This document shows positions 58,532 through 64,000 of a DNA stretch of 64,000 bases, one piece after another. A model generated the notes under the pieces. The model did not search any database. It was given only the letters and a program-made list of their open reading frames with translations, and was not told where the DNA came from. Origin of the DNA: Pelobates cultripes (taxonomy: Eukaryota; Chordata; Amphibia; Anura; Pelobatidae). The stretch lies in the NCBI GenBank assembly GCA_933207985.1, contig OW240913.1, forward strand, positions 352,461,507 through 352,525,506. Reading direction: 5' to 3'. The position numbers were made by a program, and so were the translations under genes. Within the stretch, counting starts at the first letter, position 1. Each line of letters starts with the position of its first letter.

Positions 58532-61218
58532 TAGGTATTTCTTCTTATTAAAACTGTTATTATTGTGCTGTTATAAATTACACAGTGATAAAGGGAATGT
58601 ATGGATTCCAGAGTTCTGCATAATTTATATTAAATACTGATGGAATCTTTGTTTATTAAACCAGCAGGGCAGTGGATTTCCACTGACTGAGCTGATTAGT
58701 GTAGAAGTAACTGCATACTTCTGTCTACTTGTGGTTTGAATGGAGGTGACTGCAGGGTTGCTTAGCACTGTTTGATTTAAAACTCATGGTGAGAATTCTC
58801 TTTATCAGGTATGATGGGTCATAATGCTGCCGAACAAGAAGTCGAGAATCTCTCTGGCCTGTCTAGTAATCCTGAAAAAAATATATTTGCCATTCGAGAA
58901 AACGGGACAACGTGTCTAATGGCTGAATTTTCTGCTAGAATCCTTGTACCCTATGAAGTACCTTCCAGCAATGAAGTGGATGTGAGTCCTTATTTACTAT
59001 AAGAGCAGTAACTGACTGTTTGTTCACATATTGCATGTTGTGTGGAACTGTTTCTGCCAGTAGGTAATCTTTAAAAATTCAAATGTTGACATGTGTTTTA
59101 AATGCCTGTGTTGCTAGGTAAAACTATAGAAAATGTAATCAATTCTGAGTTGCATGCTCTATTAATCTCATAAAATGTCTCTTATAGTCCACTGTATCTC
59201 TGGTTACTCTATCTAGAATGAATGAACACTCAGTATATGAGATATAGCTATATTCAGATCTCATTGTGTTTTGTGTGGCTATATGTGTGTCATAGTGGAA
59301 TCCAGAAGAAGCGAACATTCAGTTGCCGAGAGATACGGATATAAAAGGAAAATGTTGGAGTAATGAGTCCGAGCTACATTTGTCCTGGGCAGACAATGCT
59401 TATACTCTAAAGCTGTTTTTCCTGAAGGTAATTAAACATGCAATTAATTTTGTGTAAATCAAGCATGGACAAACTTAATGATGTTTTCTGATTACATTGA
59501 TTGTGAATAATATCCTCTAAGGAACTCAATGTATATAAACAATATTGGACAAAATAAACTTGTTTTCATCATTTTTTTCTTGAAATAGACTGAATTTTCC
59601 CACTAATTTTCACTGAAATTCTAAATTATAATTCCATCCTCCAGTTATTCCAATATATACTTCTATGAAGAGCTGGAAATTTGGTTTCCAGTAGTAGTCA
59701 AAGAATCCAAAAACATTTCACATATGTTTCAAATGTGACAAATAACTAGAATTTATCTGAATCTTCACTTAAATTATCTTCAAATTGGCAGGATTTAGAA
59801 TTTCACTGTATGAATTCTTCCCTTATTTGTTTTACAAACAGGATGATCCAATGAAACCTTATTCCAATAACTGGAAAATAAATAAAGTCCAGTTTTCCTA
59901 CGATGTTTCAGAGCGCACAAATTTCAAAACTGGAGCAAGACGTGAGTATTTAAACCCTATAATTTTGACACTTAATTACAATTTTCTTGCAAGATTGTGG
60001 ATTCCACTAATACCTAGTTAATGCCTACTACTTCAAAGTCAATTCTCACCCCCATACCGTGGGCACATACATACAACACATCATATAATGTTAAACCAGG
60101 CCTGCTTGGCTTAGAATGATTTATGTTGCTGTTAAAACAAATATCTCTGCTTAATTTGTGAAACCCCACAATTACTGTATTAGCACAGGAGGGGATTTGG
60201 AGGGGGTGGGGGGGGGGTGGAAGAAGAAAATAGGAGCTTATATGGCCAGATGAAACATTAGCTGCAGTCGCTGACTCATTTTTGCAGTCGACTGCTGACG
60301 TATCACTGCCAGATGTTCATCTATTGCTGGCTACAATGCAGCTCTCTCTTTACTAACTGAGCTTTTCCATCTGTCTATATGTGAGGTGTATAGTATGTCC
60401 ATGTCCTGTCTCTGCATTATATGATATAATCTTTAAAATCCACAGTGGTATCAGCATTCTTCTGAAGTGCTTATGGTTGCACAGTTACATTACATCTTTT
60501 GTGTGCCAGTGGAATAAACACACATGTAGCATACAAGGGGTTAACCACCTGCAGACACTTTGATTTCAAAGAACAAAACACCACCCATCAGGTGCAACCA
60601 GCCGAATTCAATCCAGAATGATGTCCCTATGAAATGTGAAACCAGTTATATTGTTGTAATGTCATACTGTTTTCTGTTGATAATTGCTATCTGTTGTTGT
60701 TATTTTAATTCATGATATATTTGTTATAAAATAAAGGTGTTTTGATATATTTAAAGTTTTTTTGAAAATGTTATTTATTTATTTTTAAAGTCATATCTTA
60801 TAAATTATAGTAGGTAATACAAATGAAAAACAAGCGATAAACAGATTGTTGCTTGCCATGGCGGAGTTAGTACAATTTCAATTTAGAATTTTTGTGGTTC
60901 AATATTTCAACTGATTACATTTTGCAATTCCCTCTTATTGATGGTAGTTTGCAAATGATTAAAAGCTGATTCTTTGTTCTTTCATAGTTACGTATTGAAG
61001 CTTTAATACAATTATGTATATTTTTTTAGCTGGGAGGCACACTGCAAGCAGGCAACACCTTTCCCTTATGGTGACACCAATTGGAATGTCCTATGAATGT
61101 GAAGCCACCGAAAGGATCAGTCTAACCTCTACTGATCAAAAAAAAACTGTGACTTTGTTCCTCTCTAATGTACACATTCAGCCATTTGATATCCAGAGAG
61201 ATTTTGTCTACAGCGAAG
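58474..61218 (+). CDS. lamp5: lamp5 (LAMP family, BAD-LAMP), exons 1-5 of probably 6; 3' end beyond window
   Basis: LAMP5 is a single-pass lysosome-associated-membrane-protein-like glycoprotein, in mammals mainly of neurons and plasmacytoid dendritic cells, located in endosomal and synaptic vesicle membranes. Five exons join in one frame (58474-58531, 58809-58981, 59296-59427, 59842-59941, 61030-61218), giving about 217 of an expected 280 or so residues: a hydrophobic signal peptide, then the LAMP luminal domain with [32 protein letters not shown] and HIQPFDI. The luminal cysteines (NGTTC, KGKC, YEC) fit the family's disulfides; the partner cysteine, the transmembrane helix and the short cytosolic tail would be in the missing last exon. 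N-glycosylation sites ENGT and SNES are visible. Nothing suggests a pseudogene. The frame at the end (phase 1, EG/E) matches the expected exon 6 junction. Confidence 0.93.
58809..58981 (+). CDS. lamp5: lamp5 coding exon 2
   Basis: Acceptor TTTATCAG, donor GTGAGT at 58982, ends in phase 0 after ...SSNEVD. Contains [16 protein letters not shown] and the NGTTC segment that starts the LAMP luminal domain. Confidence 0.92.
59296..59427 (+). CDS. lamp5: lamp5 coding exon 3
   Basis: Acceptor CATAG, donor GTAATT; exactly 44 codons, phase 0 at both ends. Contains [17 protein letters not shown] with a luminal cysteine and an N-glycosylation site. Confidence 0.92.
59842..59941 (+). CDS. lamp5: lamp5 coding exon 4
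   Basis: Acceptor TTTTACAAACAG, donor GTGAGT at 59942, ends in phase 1. Encodes [18 protein letters not shown], the family's KVQF-YD strand. Confidence 0.92.
59942..61029 (+). other. lamp5 intron 4
   Basis: Contains a G-rich tract near 60193-60220 and no element that I recognise. Confidence 0.7.
61030..61218 (+). CDS. lamp5: lamp5 coding exon 5
   Basis: Acceptor TTTTTTTAG, donor GTACAG at 61219. The split codon from exon 4 gives proline, then [21 protein letters not shown] and the HIQPFDI signature of the distal luminal domain. Ends in phase 1 within YSE; the next exon was not found before 64000. Confidence 0.92.
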
Positions 61219-61956
61219 GTACAGTATTTTATAGTACTATGAATGTCATCAATCTTTTTCATTGAGCCTGTTCGATTCTGTTCCTATGCCTTGTATACGA
61301 AATACAGACTATTCAATATTTTTAATTTAGGATTTATTATGATAGTAATGTCATTAATCTAGGTAAAACACAATGTAAGTGAAGAAGCTAATTTACATGT
61401 TTTCCAAAACAATTAACATATGAAAACTGAAATCTTTTCATCCCATTGTTGCAACCATCTAAATAGGTTCTTGTTCAATCAAGTGCTACGAAAAGTCTAA
61501 TAATTCATTGGATGGAAATCACTTGGGTCCACTTAATGCCTCGTGTGATTTTCAAGTAAATGCTCTTTATGCAATTGTTGATTAGGTTTTGTAATGTATC
61601 TTAATGAACACTATCACAAAGATCTAAACAAATAGAGTATAAAGTTGACAAGAAAAAGCAATAATGTTTATGTTACAATGAGAAAAATTACCGAAGGGAG
61701 AAAAAATATTCCAAGCCGTAAATGATCAGAGCATCATTACATTAATTTTCAAATAGCAGGAACAGTATGGCACAAAAAAGGACTTGACTGAAAATTTTGT
61801 AAACTGGAATTCAATGACCAGGTCGATAGGACATTGATCATATCCCAGAGAGAGTCATTGGATGGAGCTAGACTGGCTGAGACTGGAGAAATAGTCTATG
61901 GGACAGCTATAGCCAATATGCTGATAGATGGTGATGCATCTTTGATAGTGTTTAAG
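61219..61956 (+). other. lamp5 intron 5, left part
   Basis: AT-rich; no repeat or exon recognised before the hAT-like terminus at 61957. Confidence 0.6.
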
Positions 61957-62778
61957 CAGTGGCAGAACTACCGCTGGTGTAGCTGCATCAGGGTCTGCAT
62001 GATTAGGGGGCCCCTCGGTGTTGCTGAACAAGAGGTGTCAATCAGGTGCTGCAACCTTTTAACAGCAAAACAGGCCCCTGTAATCTTAGTAGCCTGGGAG
62101 GTAGCGAGAGCAGGTCACTGCCTCCCAGCTACATAGAGAGCACTATGCCCTACACTACACTCAGACTCAGCCAGCAGCAAGACCTCAGGGAAGCCCCCTG
62201 TGCACATAAATTATATGTTAGGAGACTGGATAAAAATATAGGAATTATGATATGTGTGCCTATCTATATGTATTTGTCAGTGTGTATCTGCATATCAGTC
62301 TGTGCATGTGTCAGTGTGTGTATCTATGTGTATGTCACTGTGTTTATATGTGTGTGTCTGTGTGTTTATATCTATGCATCTGTGTATGTTGGTGAGTATA
62401 TGTGTGTGTCTGTGTGTATGCATGCATCAGTTTGTGTCAGTGTATGTATCTGTATCACTGTGTTTATATGTGTGTGTCTATGTGTCAGTGTGTGTATATA
62501 TGTGTATGTCAGTGAGGAAATGTGTGTGCCTGTGTGTATGTATGCATCAGTGTCTATTAGTGTGTGTGTGTGTGTGTCACTGTGTCAGGGTGTGTATCTG
62601 TGTGTATGTCAGTGTGTTTATATGTGTGTATCAGTGTGTGTGTGTGTGTGTCTAAGTATACGTCAGTGAGTATATGTGCGTGTCTAAGTGTATGCAAGCA
62701 TCAATGTGTATCACTGTGTGTGCCAATGTGTCAGTGCATGTATCTGTGTGTGTGTCAATGCGTATCTGTGTAAATATG
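61957..62778. mobile_element. hAT-like element, left end plus internal TG minisatellite
   Basis: CAGTGGCAGAACTACCGC at 61957 is a hAT-style terminus. GC-richer unique DNA follows, then a TG-rich array. The right end is not visible because a Tc1 element starts at 62781, apparently inserted into it. Confidence 0.6.
62240..62775. repeat. TG-rich minisatellite
   Basis: Variable TGTGTATCTG, TGTGTATGTC and CAGTGTGTTT units over about 530 bp. Plus-strand open frames (Cys/Val/Ser-rich) are by-products. Confidence 0.92.
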
Positions 62779-62780
62779 TA

Positions 62781-64000
62781 CAGTATCTCACAAAAGTGAG
62801 TACATCCTTCACATTTTTGTAAATATTTTATTATATTTTTTCATGTGACAGCACTGAAGAAATGACACTCTGTTACAATGTAAAGTAGTAAGTGTACAGC
62901 CTGTATAACAGTGTAAATGTGACTCGTTAGTGTTACAAGGTCTCAGGTGTGAATGGGGAGCAGGTGTGCTAAATTTGGTGTTATCGCTCTCACACTCTCT
63001 TATACTGGTCAGTATTGTTGCTCTACATAAAGATGACCTAGACTATAAGAAGATTGCCAAGACCCTGAAACTGAGCTGCAGCACTGTGGGCAAGACCATA
63101 CAGTGGTTTTATAGGACAGGTTCCACTCAGAACAGGCCTCGCCATGGTCGACCAAAGAAGTTGAGTGCACATGCTCAGCATCATATTCAGAGATTGTCTT
63201 TGGGAAATAGACATATGACTGCTGGCAGCATTGCTGCAGAGGTTGGAGGGGTTAGGGGTCAGCCTGTAAGTGCTCAGACCATACGCCGCACACTGCATCA
63301 AATTGGTCTGCATGACTGGGGTCCCAGAAGGAAGCCTCTTCTAAAAATGAAGCACAAGAAAGCCCGCAAATAGTTTGCTGAAGACAAGCAGTCTAAGGAC
63401 ATAGATTACTGGAACCATGTCCTGTGGTCCAATGAGACCAAGATAAACTTATTTGGTTTTAGATGGTGTCAAGCGTGTGTGGCGGCAACCAGGTGAGGAG
63501 TACAGACAAGTGCACCACAAGTCAAGCATGGTGTTGGTAGTGTCATGGTCTGGGCCTACAAGAGTGCTGCCGGCACTGGGGAGCTACAGTTCATTGAGGT
63601 GACCATGAATACCAACATGTACTTCGACATACTGAACTAGAGCATGATCCTCTCCTTTCGGAGACTGGGCTGCAAGGCAGTATTCCGACAAGATAACTAC
63701 CCCAAACACCCCAAACACACCTTCTAGATGACCACTGATTTGCAAAAGAAGCTGAATGTAAAGGTGATGGACTGGCCAAGCATGTCTCCAGGATTACCCT
63801 ATTAATCATCTGTGGGGCATCCACAAAGGGAAGGTGGGGGAGCGCATGGTCTCTAAAATCCACCAGCTCTTTGATGTCATTATGAAGGAGTGGAAGAGGA
63901 CTCCAATGGCAACCTGTGAAGCTCTGGTGGACTCCATGCCCATGAGGGTTAAGGCAGTGCTGGAAAATAATGGTGGCCACACAAAATATTCACACTTTAG
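62781..64000 (+). mobile_element. Tc1-like transposon, truncated by window edge
   Basis: After a TA at 62779-62780 the terminus reads CAGTATCTCACAAAAGTGAG and continues into the long subterminal region typical of a common fish/frog Tc1 family. The transposase region starts near 62997. Confidence 0.88.
62997..63980 (+). pseudogene. Tc1 transposase pseudogene
   Basis: The DNA-binding half is well preserved (ALHKDDLDYKKIAKTLKLS, GSTQNRPRHGRPKKLS, TIRRTLHQIGLHDWG), but a TAG interrupts at 63371-63373. Later parts are in shifting frames: WNHVLWSNETKINLFG with D changed to N at the first catalytic position, RQDNYPKHPKHT at the second, and a damaged third block near 63780-63815. It is not functional. 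Confidence 0.85.

Noticed and set aside
58536..58541. Alternative splice donor GTATTT for lamp5 exon 1
   Set aside because: It would leave two bases before exon 2 and shift the frame into a stop; the donor GTAGGT at 58532 keeps the EQEVENL frame.
62046..62669. 207-codon plus-strand ORF rich in Cys and Val
   Set aside because: It is produced by the TG-rich minisatellite downstream of a hAT-like terminus.

Overview
The window is eukaryotic, repeat-rich DNA with spliced genes, most likely from an anuran amphibian. That reading rests on the protein types (a vertebrate lamp5 and an ankyrin-repeat gene close to ankrd63) and on the repeat content: TTAA-flanked MITEs, many hAT and Tc1 elements, L1-type LINEs and a DIRS relic. 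There is no prokaryotic organisation. Two host genes can be supported. One is an intact intronless ankyrin-repeat gene at 20014-21432 (+). The other is lamp5, whose first five coding exons lie between 58474 and 61218 (+) and whose transmembrane exon lies beyond the right edge.

Layout. 1-6.1 kb: an eroded L1 ORF2, split by a 2.1 kb non-autonomous hAT element (3378-5497) with a perfect 8-bp target duplication. 6.1-11.3 kb: AT-rich DNA running up to a 100-N gap (11285-11384). 11.4-12.15 kb: an orphan segment. 12.155-19.95 kb: a second hAT copy followed by what looks like a base-for-base repeat of the DNA before the gap (constant offset 8665), then on into the ankyrin gene. The second hAT copy has unmatched flanks, so this duplication is probably an assembly chimera. 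22-28 kb: paired dispersed repeats and a MITE made of consecutive hairpins. 28-31.4 kb: three more hAT elements, one of them inside an L1 tail. 32-39 kb: a minisatellite, Tc1 relics, a small MITE and a DIRS tyrosine-recombinase relic. 39.4-43.2 kb: a minus-strand L1 broken by an apparently intact DD37E Tc1/mariner transposon (39867-41429, transposase 40195-41283 on minus) and two hairpin MITEs. 44-57 kb: a CA-rich minisatellite, MITEs, a 36-bp minisatellite and a LINE tail; a few open stretches here remain unassigned. 58-64 kb: lamp5, with a hAT-like fragment and a dying Tc1 element downstream of exon 5.

The two host genes do not form a functional unit that can be seen in the sequence. Their linkage is informative, because ankrd63 and lamp5 sit in two different members of a known vertebrate paralogon (PLCB2/PAK6 and PLCB4/PAK5). 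The most distinctive pattern is that several unrelated hAT-like non-autonomous elements each carry an internal CA/TG-rich minisatellite, and one of them also carries a palindrome of about 270 bp centred on TGACGTCA.
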